Assembly: GCF_017877135.1 (NCBI RefSeq)
Contig: NZ_JAGIPH010000003.1
Coordinates: 248,001 to 312,000, forward strand
Length of the DNA stretch: 64,000 nt
DNA from: Neorhizobium galegae
Lineage (GTDB): Bacteria > Pseudomonadota > Alphaproteobacteria > Rhizobiales > Rhizobiaceae
Reading direction: 5' to 3'
The position numbers and the translations under genes are program-made. Below the pieces are notes generated by a model. That model searched no databases, was not told where the DNA came from, and worked only from the letters and a program-made list of their open reading frames with translations. This document shows positions 41,704 to 51,754 of the stretch, piece by piece (position 1 is the first letter of the stretch; every line of letters starts with the position of its first letter).

Positions 41704-42630
41704 ATGAGCGAAATCACAGCCGCAATGGTGAAGGAACTGCGCGAAAAGACCGGCGCAGGCATGATGGACTGCAAGAAGGCGCTCGCCGAGACCGCTGGCG
41801 ACATGGAAGCCGCGATCGACTGGCTGCGCGCCAAGGGCATTGCCAAGGCCGACAAGAAGTCGGGCCGCACCGCCGCTGAAGGCCTCGTCGGCATTGCGTC
41901 GTCCGGCACCAGCGCCGTGGTCGTCGAGCTGAACTCGGAAACCGACTTCGTTGCCCGCAACGACGCCTTCCAGGATCTGGTGCGCGGCATTGCTTCGGTT
42001 GCCCTGTCGACCGACGGTTCCGTCGCTGCCATTTCGGACGCCAGCTACCCGGCAACCGGCAAGTCCGTTTCCGAGACGATCAAGGACGCCATCGCCACCA
42101 TCGGCGAAAACATGTCCCTGCGTCGCTCCGCCAAGCTGTCCGTCGAAGATGGCGTCGTGGCCACCTACGTGCACAATGCTGCCGCTGACGGCCTCGGCAA
42201 GCTCGGCGTTCTCGTCGCGCTGAAGTCGACCGGCAACAAGGAAGCGCTGACGGCAATCGGCCGTCAGGTCGCCATGCACGTGGCCGCCACCAGCCCGCTT
42301 GCCGTCCGCGCCGAGGAAGTGGACGCAGCGGTTGCCGAGCGCGAGCGCAACGTCTTCATCGAGCAGTCGCGCGAATCGGGCAAGCCGGAAAACATCATCG
42401 AAAAGATGGTGGAAGGCCGCATGCGCAAGTTCTTCGAGGAAGTCGCACTTCTGTCGCAGTCCTTCGTCATCAACCCTGACCTCACCGTTGCGGCTGCCCT
42501 GAAGGAAGCCGAAAAGGACGTCGGTGCGCCGATCGAGATCACCGGCATGGTGCGCCTGCTTCTCGGCGAAGGTGTCGAAAAGGAAGAAACGGATTTTGCG
42601 GCCGAAGTGGCTGCAACCGTCAAGCGTTGA
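41704..42630 (+). CDS. tsf: Elongation factor Ts
   Basis: 308 residues from the ATG at 41704 ([26 protein letters not shown]). EF-Ts exchanges GDP for GTP on EF-Tu. The N-terminal UBA-like module and the [15 protein letters not shown] motif of the first dimerisation domain are intact, with the C-terminal module near the end. It follows rpsB and is followed by pyrH after a hairpin. Confidence 0.97.
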   Translation: MSEITAAMVKELREKTGAGMMDCKKALAETAGDMEAAIDWLRAKGIAKADKKSGRTAAEGLVGIASSGTSAVVVELNSETDFVARNDAFQDLVRGIASVALSTDGSVAAISDASYPATGKSVSETIKDAIATIGENMSLRRSAKLSVEDGVVATYVHNAAADGLGKLGVLVALKSTGNKEALTAIGRQVAMHVAATSPLAVRAEEVDAAVAERERNVFIEQSRESGKPENIIEKMVEGRMRKFFEEVALLSQSFVINPDLTVAAALKEAEKDVGAPIEITGMVRLLLGEGVEKEETDFAAEVAATVKR

Positions 42631-42662
42631 TATCCGCTTCCTGAAATATTGGGATAGCGTCA

Positions 42663-42690
42663 GGGCGTCGCGTGACAACGCGGCGCCCTT
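42663..42690 (+). terminator. Hairpin between tsf and pyrH, weak terminator
   Basis: 10-bp stem GGGCGTCGCG / CGCGGCGCCC (42663-42672 with 42679-42688) with one wobble pair and a 6-nt loop, followed by only TT. It may slow or partly end transcription between tsf and pyrH rather than stop it. Confidence 0.45.
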
Positions 42691-42730
42691 CGTGTATCCG
42701 GCACTCGGTGCGATCCTCGAAGGAGTTTCC

Positions 42731-43456
42731 ATGTCATCCTCCAATCCCGTCTACAAACGTGTGCTCCTGAAGGTCTCCGGCGAGGCCCTGATGGGGAGCC
42801 AGGGCTTTGGCATCGACGTTACCGTTGCCGACCGCATTGCCTCCGATATCGCCGAGGCGCGCCGGATGGGCGTCGAGGTCGGCATCGTCGTTGGCGGCGG
42901 CAATATTTTCCGTGGCGTCGCCGTTGCCTCCAAGGGCGGCGACCGGGTGACCGGCGACCACATGGGCATGCTGGCAACCGTGATCAATGCGCTCGCACTC
43001 GGTACCTCGCTGCGCAAGCTCGACATCGATACGGTCGTGCTGTCGGCCATTGCCATGCCGGAAATCTGCGAAAGCTTCTCGCAGCGCCAGGCGCTGCACC
43101 ACATGTCCCAGGGCCGCGTGGTGATCTTTGCCGGCGGAACCGGCAATCCCTTCTTCACGACCGACTCGGCCGGTGCGCTGCGGGCCGCTGAAATCGGCGC
43201 CGAAGCCATTTTCAAGGGCACCCAGGTCGACGGCATCTATTCGGCCGATCCCAAGAAGGACCCGACCGCCACCCGCTTCGACAAGCTGACCCACAGCGAA
43301 GTGCTCGAAAAGGGCCTCGCTGTCATGGACGTCGCAGCCGTTGCCCTTGCGCGCGAAAATTCCATTCCGATCATCGTCTTCTCGATCCACGAGAAGGGCG
43401 GCTTCGGAGAGATCTTGACCGGCGGTGGTCTCAAGACCATCGTGACAGACAACTAA
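42731..43456 (+). CDS. pyrH: UMP kinase
   Basis: 241 residues from the ATG at 42731, after GAAGGAG. PyrH phosphorylates UMP to UDP. Motifs: LLKVSGEALMGSQGFGID, VVGGGNIFRG, MGMLATVINALAL, FAGGTGNPFFTTDSAGALRAAEIGAEAIFKGTQVDGIYSADP. Complete amino-acid-kinase fold. frr follows after 53 bp. Confidence 0.97.
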   Translation: MSSSNPVYKRVLLKVSGEALMGSQGFGIDVTVADRIASDIAEARRMGVEVGIVVGGGNIFRGVAVASKGGDRVTGDHMGMLATVINALALGTSLRKLDIDTVVLSAIAMPEICESFSQRQALHHMSQGRVVIFAGGTGNPFFTTDSAGALRAAEIGAEAIFKGTQVDGIYSADPKKDPTATRFDKLTHSEVLEKGLAVMDVAAVALARENSIPIIVFSIHEKGGFGEILTGGGLKTIVTDN

Positions 43457-43509
43457 AGGCCTTTTGGCGCACGCTGTTGCCCAAAAATCCTGAGAGAACG
43501 GAGTAGAAG

Positions 43510-44070
43510 ATGAGCGGAGCCATCGACCTCAACGATATCAAGCGGCGCATGGACGGCGCCATTTCGGCCTTCAAGAACGATATCGCATCGCTGCGCACCG
43601 GCCGTGCGTCTGCCAACATTCTCGATCCGGTGGTGGTCGAGGCCTATGGCTCGCGCGTGCCGCTCAACCAGGTGGCGAACGTGACCGTGCCGGAACCACG
43701 CATGCTCGGCATCTCCGTCTGGGACAAGTCGATGGTGAACGCCGTCGACCGCGCCATCCGCGAGGCCAATCTCGGCCTCAACCCGATCATGGACGGTCAG
43801 AACCTGCGCATTCCGCTGCCGGAACTCAACGAAGAGCGCCGCAAGTCGCTTGTCAAGGTGGCACATGACTATGCAGAAAAGGCCAAGGTCGCCATCCGTC
43901 ACGTGCGCCGCGACGGCATGGATTCGCTGAAAAAGGCGGAAAAAGACGGCACGATCGGTCAGGATGACAGCCGCGCGCAGTCGGAGCGTGTGCAAAAAAT
44001 GACTGACGATACGATTTCCGATGTCGATCGTTTGCTTGGCGACAAGGAAAAGGAGATCATGCAGGTATAA
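43510..44070 (+). CDS. frr: Ribosome recycling factor
   Basis: 186 residues, standard length. RRF splits post-termination ribosomes with EF-G. The triple-helix bundle sequence and the signature [40 protein letters not shown], then [26 protein letters not shown], are present. GGAG lies about 6 bp upstream of ATG 43510. Confidence 0.97.
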   Translation: MSGAIDLNDIKRRMDGAISAFKNDIASLRTGRASANILDPVVVEAYGSRVPLNQVANVTVPEPRMLGISVWDKSMVNAVDRAIREANLGLNPIMDGQNLRIPLPELNEERRKSLVKVAHDYAEKAKVAIRHVRRDGMDSLKKAEKDGTIGQDDSRAQSERVQKMTDDTISDVDRLLGDKEKEIMQV

Positions 44071-44117
44071 AGACCTGCTGATTGACTGTTTTCAACGTTG
44101 AAGCGAGTGGATGTTCC

Positions 44118-44864
44118 ATGGTGCAAGGTGAGCTGCCCTCTATACCCAGACATGTTGCCATCATCATGGACGGCAACGGACGCTGGGCGAATGAACGCGG
44201 CCTGCCGCGCACCATCGGCCACAGCAAGGGCGTGGAAGCGGTGCGGCGCACCGTGGAGGCGGCGGGTGACGTGGGCATCGAATTCCTCACCCTGTTTGCA
44301 TTTTCCTCGGAAAACTGGAGCCGGCCGCAGGACGAGGTGTCGGTGCTGATGGGGCTGTTGCGCCGCTTCATCCGGCGCGATCTTGCCGAACTCCATCGCT
44401 CCAACGTGCGCATCCGCATCATCGGCGAGCGCGACGGCCTGCAGGGCGATATCCTGCCGCTTCTGCTTGAGGCGGAAGAGACCACCTGCAACAATACGGG
44501 CCTGACGCTGATCATCGCCTTCAATTACGGCGCGCGTGACGAGATGACGCGCGCGGTGAAGCGTCTGTCGGCCGAGGTGGAGGCCGGACGTTTGAAAGCG
44601 TCGGACGTGACGCAGGATCTTATTGCCGCGAATCTCGATACCGCCGGCATTCCCGATCCCGATCTCATCATCCGCACCAGCGGTGAAGAGCGCCTGTCGA
44701 ACTTCCTGCTCTGGCAGGCGGCCTATTCCGAATTCGTCTTCGTGCCACAATACTGGCCAGACTTCGACCGCGACCTGTTTTATGCGGCTCTTCGGACCTT
44801 TTCGGCCCGCAACCGGCGCTTTGGTGGCCTCGCGGCCGCCACACCCGCTGCGGTGGCTGGCTGA
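44118..44864 (+). CDS. uppS: Undecaprenyl pyrophosphate synthase
   Basis: 248 residues from the ATG at 44118; a longer TTG-initiated frame is less likely. UppS makes the C55 lipid carrier for peptidoglycan and O-antigen from FPP and IPP. Motifs: [21 protein letters not shown] (catalytic Asp), [11 protein letters not shown] and [35 protein letters not shown]. dxr, often next to it in other phyla, is missing here. Its stop overlaps the cdsA start by 1 base. Confidence 0.95.
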   Translation: MVQGELPSIPRHVAIIMDGNGRWANERGLPRTIGHSKGVEAVRRTVEAAGDVGIEFLTLFAFSSENWSRPQDEVSVLMGLLRRFIRRDLAELHRSNVRIRIIGERDGLQGDILPLLLEAEETTCNNTGLTLIIAFNYGARDEMTRAVKRLSAEVEAGRLKASDVTQDLIAANLDTAGIPDPDLIIRTSGEERLSNFLLWQAAYSEFVFVPQYWPDFDRDLFYAALRTFSARNRRFGGLAAATPAAVAG

Positions 44865-45697
44865 TGTCGGTCGAACTCAGACGGCGCATTCTCTCCGGCA
44901 TTGTCATGATGGCGGTCACGTTGATCGCGACATGGGCAGGCGGGGTCTCCTTCCGCAGCTTCTCGGCGCTCATCGCCGTCCTCGTCTACTACGAATGGTC
45001 GCGCATGACGCGGCTTTCGGAAGTGGATTTTCGCGGCAATGCACTGGGCTGGCTCGCCGTCGTGTCGGTCGCCGTCAACCTGGTCGTTGGCGACGAGGGG
45101 ATGGGGGTACCGCTCGCCGGTGGCTTCACCCTGACGGCTATCCTCTTGATTGCGGTGAGGGGTGGATCCGGCTGGCTTCCCGCCGGCATTGCCTATTCGG
45201 CCTTCAGCGGCATATCGCTTGCTGCCATCCGCGGCGCCGACGAACCGGGCTTCGTGGCCATGCTGTTCGTCTTTGCCGTCGTCTGGGCAACCGATATCCT
45301 GGCCTATTTCGTCGGGCGCGCCCTGCGCGGCCCAAAGCTTGCGCCGCGCATATCACCCGGAAAAACCTGGTCGGGCGCCATCGGAGGAACGGTGTCGGGC
45401 ATTGCCGCCGGCTGCCTTGTGTCGCTGGCCTTTTTCCCGAGCCTTTCGCTGCGCACCGCCATCCTTGCTTTCAGCCTGTCTGTGGCAAGCCAGGTGGGCG
45501 ATCTTTTCGAAAGCTTCATCAAGCGCCGCTTCGGCGTAAAGGACTCAAGCCACCTTATCCCCGGCCATGGCGGCGTGATGGACCGGGTTGACGGTCTCGT
45601 TTTTGCCGGCTTTGCGGCATTTCTTCTTGCAATCATGCATGCGGCATGGTCCGAAGAAGGTGGTACCTCCGTGGCAGCGTTCCTGTTCGGTCTTTGA
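44864..45697 (+). CDS. cdsA: CDP-diacylglycerol synthase (phosphatidate cytidylyltransferase)
   Basis: 277 residues with 7 or 8 membrane helices. CdsA forms CDP-diacylglycerol, the precursor of all phospholipids. The family C-terminal signature is intact: SQVGDLFESFIKRRFGVKDSSHLIPGHGGVMDRVDGL. It is followed by rseP, as in many bacteria, which points to coupling of membrane lipid and envelope stress functions. Confidence 0.95.
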   Translation: MSVELRRRILSGIVMMAVTLIATWAGGVSFRSFSALIAVLVYYEWSRMTRLSEVDFRGNALGWLAVVSVAVNLVVGDEGMGVPLAGGFTLTAILLIAVRGGSGWLPAGIAYSAFSGISLAAIRGADEPGFVAMLFVFAVVWATDILAYFVGRALRGPKLAPRISPGKTWSGAIGGTVSGIAAGCLVSLAFFPSLSLRTAILAFSLSVASQVGDLFESFIKRRFGVKDSSHLIPGHGGVMDRVDGLVFAGFAAFLLAIMHAAWSEEGGTSVAAFLFGL

Positions 45698-45726
45698 AGG
45701 CCGCATAGAGGGAAGTGGATCAACAG

Positions 45727-46848
45727 ATGGCAATCCTCGGTTTTCTTACCGGCTACATCATCCCCTTCGTGCTGGTGCTGTCGCTGCTCGTCTTCGTGCA
45801 CGAGATGGGCCACTATCTCGTCGGTCGCTGGAGCGGCATTCGCGTCACCGCCTTTTCGATCGGCTTCGGCCCGGAACTCGTAGGCTTCACCGACCGCCAT
45901 GGCACTCGCTGGAAGCTGTCGCTGGTGCCGCTCGGCGGCTACGTGAAATTTTTTGGTGACGAGGATGCCTCAAGCCGCCCCGATTCGGAAAATCTTGCAC
46001 AGCTGAGCCCGGCCGAGCGCGCACAGACGCTGGCGGGAGCCGCTCTCTGGAAGCGCGCCGCAACGGTTGCCGCCGGCCCGATTGCCAATTTCATCCTCGC
46101 CATTGCGATCTTCGCCGTGCTGTTCGGCGTCTATGGCCGCATGATCTCCGACCCGGTCGTCGCCGAGGTGCGCCCCGACAGTGCGGCTTCGGAAGCCGGC
46201 GTCCTGCCGGGCGACCGTCTGGTGGCGCTGGACGGAACCGCCATCCGCACCTTCGACGATGTGCGCCGCTATGTCAGCATCCGCCCGGAAACGCCGATCG
46301 TGGTGACGGTCGAGCGCCAGGGAAAAAGCATCGATCTGCCGATGGTGCCGAAGCGCACCGATATTACCGACCAGTTCGGCAACAAGGTCGAAATGGGCCT
46401 GATCGGCATCGTCACCAACGAGCAGAGCGGCAACTTCCGCCACATCACCTATTCGCCGCTCGAGGCCGTGGGTGAGGGCATAGCGGAAACCGGCAACATC
46501 ATCACCGGCACCTTCCATTACATCGGCAACCTGGTGACCGGCCGCATGAAGGCGGACCAACTGGGTGGGCCGGTCAGGGTGGCGCAGGCATCCGGCCAGA
46601 TGGCTTCGCTTGGCATTTCGGCCGTCATTCAGCTGGCGGCGGTCCTGTCGGTGTCGATCGGCCTTTTGAACCTCATGCCGGTGCCCGTGCTCGACGGCGG
46701 GCATCTGGTCTTCTACGCCATCGAGGCGATCCGGGGAAAACCACTGGGCGCCGGCGCGCAGGAGGTTGCATTTCGCATCGGTTTGGCCATGGTGCTGAGC
46801 CTGATGGTGTTTGCAACCTGGAATGATATCAGTAATTTGATTGGTTGA
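45727..46848 (+). CDS. rseP: RseP, site-2 intramembrane metalloprotease
   Basis: 373 residues from ATG 45727; a GTG at 45715 would add 4 residues and neither has ideal SD spacing. RseP cleaves anti-sigma factors and signal-peptide remnants in the inner membrane. The zinc motif HEMGH is in LLVFVHEMGHYLVGR near residue 26, a PDZ domain spans about 120-200 (VAEVRPDSAASEAGVLPGDRLVALDG), and the C-terminal metal motif is NLMPVPVLDGGHLVFY. bamA follows. Confidence 0.95.
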   Translation: MAILGFLTGYIIPFVLVLSLLVFVHEMGHYLVGRWSGIRVTAFSIGFGPELVGFTDRHGTRWKLSLVPLGGYVKFFGDEDASSRPDSENLAQLSPAERAQTLAGAALWKRAATVAAGPIANFILAIAIFAVLFGVYGRMISDPVVAEVRPDSAASEAGVLPGDRLVALDGTAIRTFDDVRRYVSIRPETPIVVTVERQGKSIDLPMVPKRTDITDQFGNKVEMGLIGIVTNEQSGNFRHITYSPLEAVGEGIAETGNIITGTFHYIGNLVTGRMKADQLGGPVRVAQASGQMASLGISAVIQLAAVLSVSIGLLNLMPVPVLDGGHLVFYAIEAIRGKPLGAGAQEVAFRIGLAMVLSLMVFATWNDISNLIG

Positions 46849-46946
46849 CAAAGTCGGTTGTAAACCAACTGTTTACCCTAATCGAAAAAAGCCGTGGCGA
46901 TTGGGTCACGCCTTTAAAGGAAGTAAATAGAAATTAACGGGATACC

Positions 46947-46974
46947 TTGCTTGTAGGGCAAAAGCAGGTAAAAC
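46947..46974 (+). promoter_or_regulatory. Candidate bamA promoter
   Basis: A -35 TTGCTT (46947-46952) and a -10 TAAAAC (46969-46974) are 16 bp apart, giving a leader of about 50 nt before bamA. By-eye call and only moderate agreement with consensus. Confidence 0.35.
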
Positions 46975-47032
46975 GACACACGTGGCCGGAGTCGGGGTTC
47001 CCCCCGCCGAGGACAACGGAAAAAGGTAAGAA

Positions 47033-49366
47033 TTGAAAATGAAAGCTGGTTCAAAGTTTTTGAACGCAGTCTCGGCGTTTGCGCTGTCTGCTGGTGTTGC
47101 TGCGTCGGGTGCAGGTGTAGTCGTTCTGAGCTCGCCTTTGTCTGCGCAGGCTGCGACCATTCAGCGTGTCGAGGTGCGTGGTGCGCAGCGGTCCGGGCAG
47201 GAAGCTGTTCGCTCCAACCTGACGATCCGCCCAGGCGTCAATTTCTCCAATTCCGATATCGATGAATCGGTGAAGCGTCTTTACGCCACCGGTTATTTTT
47301 CCGACGTCAAGATCGCAGTCTCCGGTTCGACCCTCGTGGTGACGGTCAATGAAAGCCAGCTGGTCAACCAGGTGGTGTTCAACGGCAACCGCAAGATCAA
47401 GGACGACAAGCTGCAGGGCATCGTCAACACGCAGCCGCTCGGCCCCTATAGCGAAGCGCTGGTCACGGCAGACATCGCGCGCCTGAAGGAAGCCTATAAG
47501 GTCATCGGCCGCGGCGACGTTCAGATCACCACGCAGGTGGTTCCGGTCGGCCAGGGCCGCGTCAACATTGCCTTCGTCATCAACGAAGGTGATCGCACCA
47601 AGATCGCCGACATCAAGTTCATCGGCAACCAGGCCTATGGCAGCCGCCGCCTGCACGACGTGCTGGTGACGAAGGAATCCGGTCCGCTGTCCTTCCTGAC
47701 CCGCAAGGACGTCTTCACCGACGACAAGCTGCGCGCTGATGAAGAAGCGCTGCGCCAGTTCTACTACAACCACGGTTATCCGGATTTCCGGATCGTGTCG
47801 TCCGATGCCGTTCTCAACGAAGCGAAGAACGAATACACGCTGACATTCACGGTCGAGGAAGGCCCGCGCTACACGTTCGGCAATGTCTCCGTCGAATCGA
47901 CGGTCGACGGCATCAATGGTGCGGACCTGCAGGGTCTCGTGCAGACGAAGTCCGGCGATGTCTACAAGGCGAGCGACGTCCAGAAGTCGATGGAAGCCAT
48001 CTCCAAGAAGGTTGCTGAAGCCGGCTATCCGTTTGCCCGCGTCACTCCGCGCGGCGACCGCAACTTCCAGACCAGCACGATCGGCCTGTCCTACCTGGTC
48101 GACCAGGGCGAGCGCGCCTATGTCGAGCGGATCGACATTCGCGGCAACACCCGCACCCGCGACTACGTCATCCGTCGCGAATTCGACATCAGCGAAGGCG
48201 ATGCCTTCAACCAGACGATGATCACGCGCGCCAAGCGCCGCCTGGAAGCGCTGGGCTATTTCACCAAGGTCAACATCACCACGCAGCCGGGTTCGTCTGG
48301 CGATCGCGTCGTGATCGTGGTGGATGTCGAGGATCAGCCGACCGGTTCGTTCGGTATCGGTGCCGGCTATGCGGGCAATGATGGCGTCGTGCTGGAAGCC
48401 TCCATCGAGGAAAAGAACTTCCTCGGACGCGGCCAGTACATCCGCGTGGCAGCCGGTGGCGGCCTCGATAACGCCCGCACCTATTCCTTGAACTTCACCG
48501 AGCCCTATTTCCTCGGTTATCGCCTGGCGGCCGGTTTTGACCTGTTCAAGAGCCAGACGTCGTCGAACGACTATTACGACTATAACGAACAGGGCATCAC
48601 CCTGCGCGTTACGGCGCCGATCACGGAAAATCTGGCGACGACCTTCCGCTACACCTACAAGGAAATCAAATACGAGGGCACGGATGACTGGCAGACCAAC
48701 CTGTCGCAGCCGTTCCAGGATCTGGTTCGCGGCGGAACTTACGACCAGTCGTCGGTCTCGCAGACGCTGACCTACAACACGCTGGACGACAAGACGCTGC
48801 CGCGCGAAGGCATCTACGCAACCGTCACGCATGAATATGCCGGCCTCGGCGGCGATTCGGAGTTCTACAAGATCTACGGTCGTGCCCGCTACTTCCACCT
48901 CCTGTCGGATGAGCTGGACATTATCGGCCAGCTGTCGGTCGGTGCGGGTCATGTGATGTCGACGGGCGACAACCTGCACGTCTTCGACCAGTTCACCTTC
49001 GGCGGACGCCAGGTACGCGGCTTCAAGAACGATGGTATCGGTCCGCGTGTTGGTGAAGATGCCATCGGCGGCACCACCTACTTCAACGCTTCGGCGGAAG
49101 TGACCATGCCGATGCCGGCTGTGCCGGAAGATTTCGGCCTGCGCGCAGCCTTGTTCGCAGACGCCGGTTCGCTGTACGGCAACGATGTTCCGGTCACGAG
49201 CGGTACGGTCAATGGAACCGACAGTTCCATCCGTGCATCGGTCGGCGCCGGCATCACCTGGGCTTCGCCGTTTGGTGCACTCCGCTTCGATTACGCCGTG
49301 CCTGTTGCCAAGGAAGACTACGACGAAGAGCAGCGCTTCCGCTTCAGCATGGCAAACCAGTTCTGA
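47033..49366 (+). CDS. bamA: BamA, outer-membrane protein assembly factor
   Basis: 777 residues. The TTG at 47033 has AAAAGG 6 bp upstream, whereas an ATG at 47039 is 12 bp away; the protein changes by 2 residues only. A signal peptide (about 1-40) precedes five POTRA domains (about 45-430, beginning IQRVEVRGAQRSGQEAVRSNL) and a 16-strand barrel (from about 440) ending in a typical C-terminal aromatic residue (RFSMANQF). BamA inserts beta-barrel proteins into the outer membrane with lipoprotein partners encoded elsewhere. The RGF motif of the lid loop is present (GGRQVRGFKNDGIGPR). Confidence 0.97.
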   Translation: MKMKAGSKFLNAVSAFALSAGVAASGAGVVVLSSPLSAQAATIQRVEVRGAQRSGQEAVRSNLTIRPGVNFSNSDIDESVKRLYATGYFSDVKIAVSGSTLVVTVNESQLVNQVVFNGNRKIKDDKLQGIVNTQPLGPYSEALVTADIARLKEAYKVIGRGDVQITTQVVPVGQGRVNIAFVINEGDRTKIADIKFIGNQAYGSRRLHDVLVTKESGPLSFLTRKDVFTDDKLRADEEALRQFYYNHGYPDFRIVSSDAVLNEAKNEYTLTFTVEEGPRYTFGNVSVESTVDGINGADLQGLVQTKSGDVYKASDVQKSMEAISKKVAEAGYPFARVTPRGDRNFQTSTIGLSYLVDQGERAYVERIDIRGNTRTRDYVIRREFDISEGDAFNQTMITRAKRRLEALGYFTKVNITTQPGSSGDRVVIVVDVEDQPTGSFGIGAGYAGNDGVVLEASIEEKNFLGRGQYIRVAAGGGLDNARTYSLNFTEPYFLGYRLAAGFDLFKSQTSSNDYYDYNEQGITLRVTAPITENLATTFRYTYKEIKYEGTDDWQTNLSQPFQDLVRGGTYDQSSVSQTLTYNTLDDKTLPREGIYATVTHEYAGLGGDSEFYKIYGRARYFHLLSDELDIIGQLSVGAGHVMSTGDNLHVFDQFTFGGRQVRGFKNDGIGPRVGEDAIGGTTYFNASAEVTMPMPAVPEDFGLRAALFADAGSLYGNDVPVTSGTVNGTDSSIRASVGAGITWASPFGALRFDYAVPVAKEDYDEEQRFRFSMANQF

Positions 49367-49416
49367 TCTTCTGCATCCAGAACCGCGGACTTTAAACTGT
49401 TCTGGAGCAATGGCTG

Positions 49417-50478
49417 ATGGACAAGAACGACTTCTTTCCGCCGCATGATGGCGTAAGCCTGGGTGACTTGGCAGCGCATCTTGGGGCGGAACTTCTCGAC
49501 CCGACACAGTCGGAGCGGCTCGTCCGCTCCGTCTCTCCGGTCTGGCGGGCGGGCGAGGGCGACGTCTGCTATATTCTGTCGCGCAAGCACCGTGCCGAAC
49601 TCGAAACCTGCCGGGCATCCGCCATACTGTGCGATGAAGCGCTGCGCTCGGCTATCCCTGCCCATATTCCGGTTCTCCTGACGGCAAAGCCGCACGCCGC
49701 GTTTGCGCGGGCCGGGTCGCTGTTGCATCCCAAGGCGATGCAATCGCCGGCAACCGTCTCCGGAAGCGGCATTTCGCCTGCCGCGTACATCGATCCGACG
49801 GCGCGCCTGGAAGAGGGCGTGACCGTAGAGCCTATGGCCGTGATCGGAGCAAATGCCGAAATCGGCGGGGGCACCCGCATTTGCGCCGGTGCCGTGATCG
49901 GCGCGGATGTGCGCATCGGGCGCAACTGCTCGATTGCCGCCGGCGCCTCGGTGATCTGCGCACTCGTCGGCAATGGCGTGATCATTCATAACGGCGCACG
50001 CATCGGTCAGGACGGATTCGGCTTTGCGCCCGGTCCTGCCGGCATGCTGAAGATCGTGCAGATTGGCCGCGTCATCATCCAGGACAATGTCGAGCTCGGC
50101 GCCAATACGACGGTCGACCGCGGCGCCATGGACGATACGGTGATCGGTGAGGGCACCAAGATCGACAATCAGGTGCAGATTGCCCACAATGTAAAGATCG
50201 GCCGCCATTGCGCCATCGCCAGCGGGACTGGTATAGCGGGCTCGACGAAAATCGGCGACGGCGTGCAGATCGGCGGCGCGTCGGGCGTCAATGGACATAT
50301 CACGATCGGCGACGGCGTGCAGATTGCGGCGATGAGCGGCGTTGTCGCTTCCATCCCCGCAGGGGCTCGATATGGCGGCATTCCAGCCCGCCCGATGCCC
50401 GATTTCCTGCGTGACCTCGCCGAGATCATGACGCGTTCGGATGAGCGCGCAAAGAAAAGAGGAGAGAGGAATGGCTGA
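49417..50478 (+). CDS. lpxD: UDP-3-O-acylglucosamine N-acyltransferase
   Basis: 353 residues. LpxD adds the second acyl chain in lipid A synthesis. The N-terminal uridine-binding region (about 1-110) is followed by hexapeptide repeats (about 115-330) with the catalytic His in [32 protein letters not shown] and the [10 protein letters not shown] segment. ATG 49417 has GGAG 10 bp upstream. Its last 8 bp overlap fabZ. Confidence 0.96.
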   Translation: MDKNDFFPPHDGVSLGDLAAHLGAELLDPTQSERLVRSVSPVWRAGEGDVCYILSRKHRAELETCRASAILCDEALRSAIPAHIPVLLTAKPHAAFARAGSLLHPKAMQSPATVSGSGISPAAYIDPTARLEEGVTVEPMAVIGANAEIGGGTRICAGAVIGADVRIGRNCSIAAGASVICALVGNGVIIHNGARIGQDGFGFAPGPAGMLKIVQIGRVIIQDNVELGANTTVDRGAMDDTVIGEGTKIDNQVQIAHNVKIGRHCAIASGTGIAGSTKIGDGVQIGGASGVNGHITIGDGVQIAAMSGVVASIPAGARYGGIPARPMPDFLRDLAEIMTRSDERAKKRGERNG

Positions 50479-50938
50479 TCAGGAACAGGTCGTGCTTGAT
50501 TCCGTGGATATCCTGGAAATCATGAAGCTGCTGCCTCACCGGTATCCGTTCCTGCTGGTTGACCGCATCATCGACATCGATGGTGACCTGAGCGCGATCG
50601 GCATCAAGAATGTGACGGCCAATGAGCCGCATTTCGCCGGCCATTTTCCCGAACGGCCGATCATGCCGGGCGTGCTTCTGATCGAGGCGATGGCGCAGAC
50701 GGCCGGCGCGATCTGCGCGCGCAAGCAGGGCGAAACCGGCAATCTCGTCTACTTCATGACGATCGACAATGCCCGTTTCCGCAAGCCCGTCGTGCCGGGC
50801 GACCGCGTCGAATTCCATGTCGTCAAGCAGAAGCAGCGCGGCAATATCTGGAAATTCCATTGTGATGCCAAGGTCGATGGCGTTCTGGTGGCCGAGGCCG
50901 ATATCGGGGCAATGATCCGCCCGAAGGACGCGGCATGA
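50471..50938 (+). CDS. fabZ: 3-hydroxyacyl-ACP dehydratase FabZ
   Basis: 155 residues from ATG 50471, preceded by GGAGAGAGGA. FabZ dehydrates 3-hydroxyacyl-ACP in fatty-acid synthesis, competing with LpxA/LpxD for the same thioester pool, which explains its place here. The active-site His and Glu are in [13 protein letters not shown] and [22 protein letters not shown]. It overlaps lpxD before it and lpxA after it (ATGA). Confidence 0.96.
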   Translation: MADQEQVVLDSVDILEIMKLLPHRYPFLLVDRIIDIDGDLSAIGIKNVTANEPHFAGHFPERPIMPGVLLIEAMAQTAGAICARKQGETGNLVYFMTIDNARFRKPVVPGDRVEFHVVKQKQRGNIWKFHCDAKVDGVLVAEADIGAMIRPKDAA

Positions 50939-51750
50939 GCACGATCGCCGCCAGCGCCCGCATTCACAAGATGGCCGTTGTCGAAGATGGCGCGGTCATC
51001 GGCGAAAATGTCGTCGTCGGGCCGTTTTGCCAGGTCGGCCCGAAAGTGGTGCTGGGTGAGGGCGTCGAGCTTGTCTCGCATGCGGTGGTGACCGGTCGCA
51101 CGGTGATCGGTCGCGGTTCCCGCATTTTTCCGATGGCCGTCATCGGGGGCGATCCTCAGAGCGTGCATCACGCTGGCGAGGAAACCACGCTCTTCGTGGG
51201 CGACAACTGCACCATGCGCGAAGGTGTGACCATGAACACCGGGACGGTGGATGGCGGCGGCACGACGGTCGTCGGCAACAACTGTCTGTTTCTGGCCAAT
51301 TCCCATGTGGCGCATGATTGCCAGCTCGGCAATCATATCATCATGTCCAACAATGTGATGCTGGCCGGCCACGTGAAGGTGGAAGACCGCGTCATTCTGG
51401 GCGGCGGGGCGGCCGTTCACCAGTTCACCCGCATCGGCCGCCAGGCCTTTGTCGGCGGCCTTTCGGCCGTCAATTACGACGTTATTCCCTACGGCATGCT
51501 CAACGGCAATCCGGGACTTCTCGGCGGCCTGAACGTGGTCGGCATGACGCGCGCTGGCATCGATCGCGCCGTCATTCACCGCGTGCGCCGCGTCTTCAAG
51601 GACATTTTTGAAGGCGAGGGCTCGATCCGCGCCAAGGCGGCCGCCCTTCGCGACGATTATCTCGATTGCAGGGAAGCACTGGAAATCATCGATTTCATCG
51701 GTGTCGACAGTGACCGGGCCATTTCCTCGCCCCATCGCGGCAAGGCCTGA
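50935..51750 (+). CDS. lpxA: UDP-N-acetylglucosamine acyltransferase
   Basis: 271 residues. LpxA starts lipid A synthesis by adding 3-hydroxyacyl to UDP-GlcNAc. Hexapeptide-repeat beta-helix with the catalytic His in [30 protein letters not shown], and a C-terminal helical part. Start overlaps fabZ by 4 bp. A GTG-initiated lpxI starts 4 bp after its stop. Confidence 0.96.
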   Translation: MSTIAASARIHKMAVVEDGAVIGENVVVGPFCQVGPKVVLGEGVELVSHAVVTGRTVIGRGSRIFPMAVIGGDPQSVHHAGEETTLFVGDNCTMREGVTMNTGTVDGGGTTVVGNNCLFLANSHVAHDCQLGNHIIMSNNVMLAGHVKVEDRVILGGGAAVHQFTRIGRQAFVGGLSAVNYDVIPYGMLNGNPGLLGGLNVVGMTRAGIDRAVIHRVRRVFKDIFEGEGSIRAKAAALRDDYLDCREALEIIDFIGVDSDRAISSPHRGKA

Positions 51751-51754
51751 GACG

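Noticed and set aside
47051..49618. An 855-codon open frame opposite bamA
   Set aside because: Shadow of bamA; the amino acid composition is rich in Asp, Arg and Val from reverse-complement codons, with no motif.
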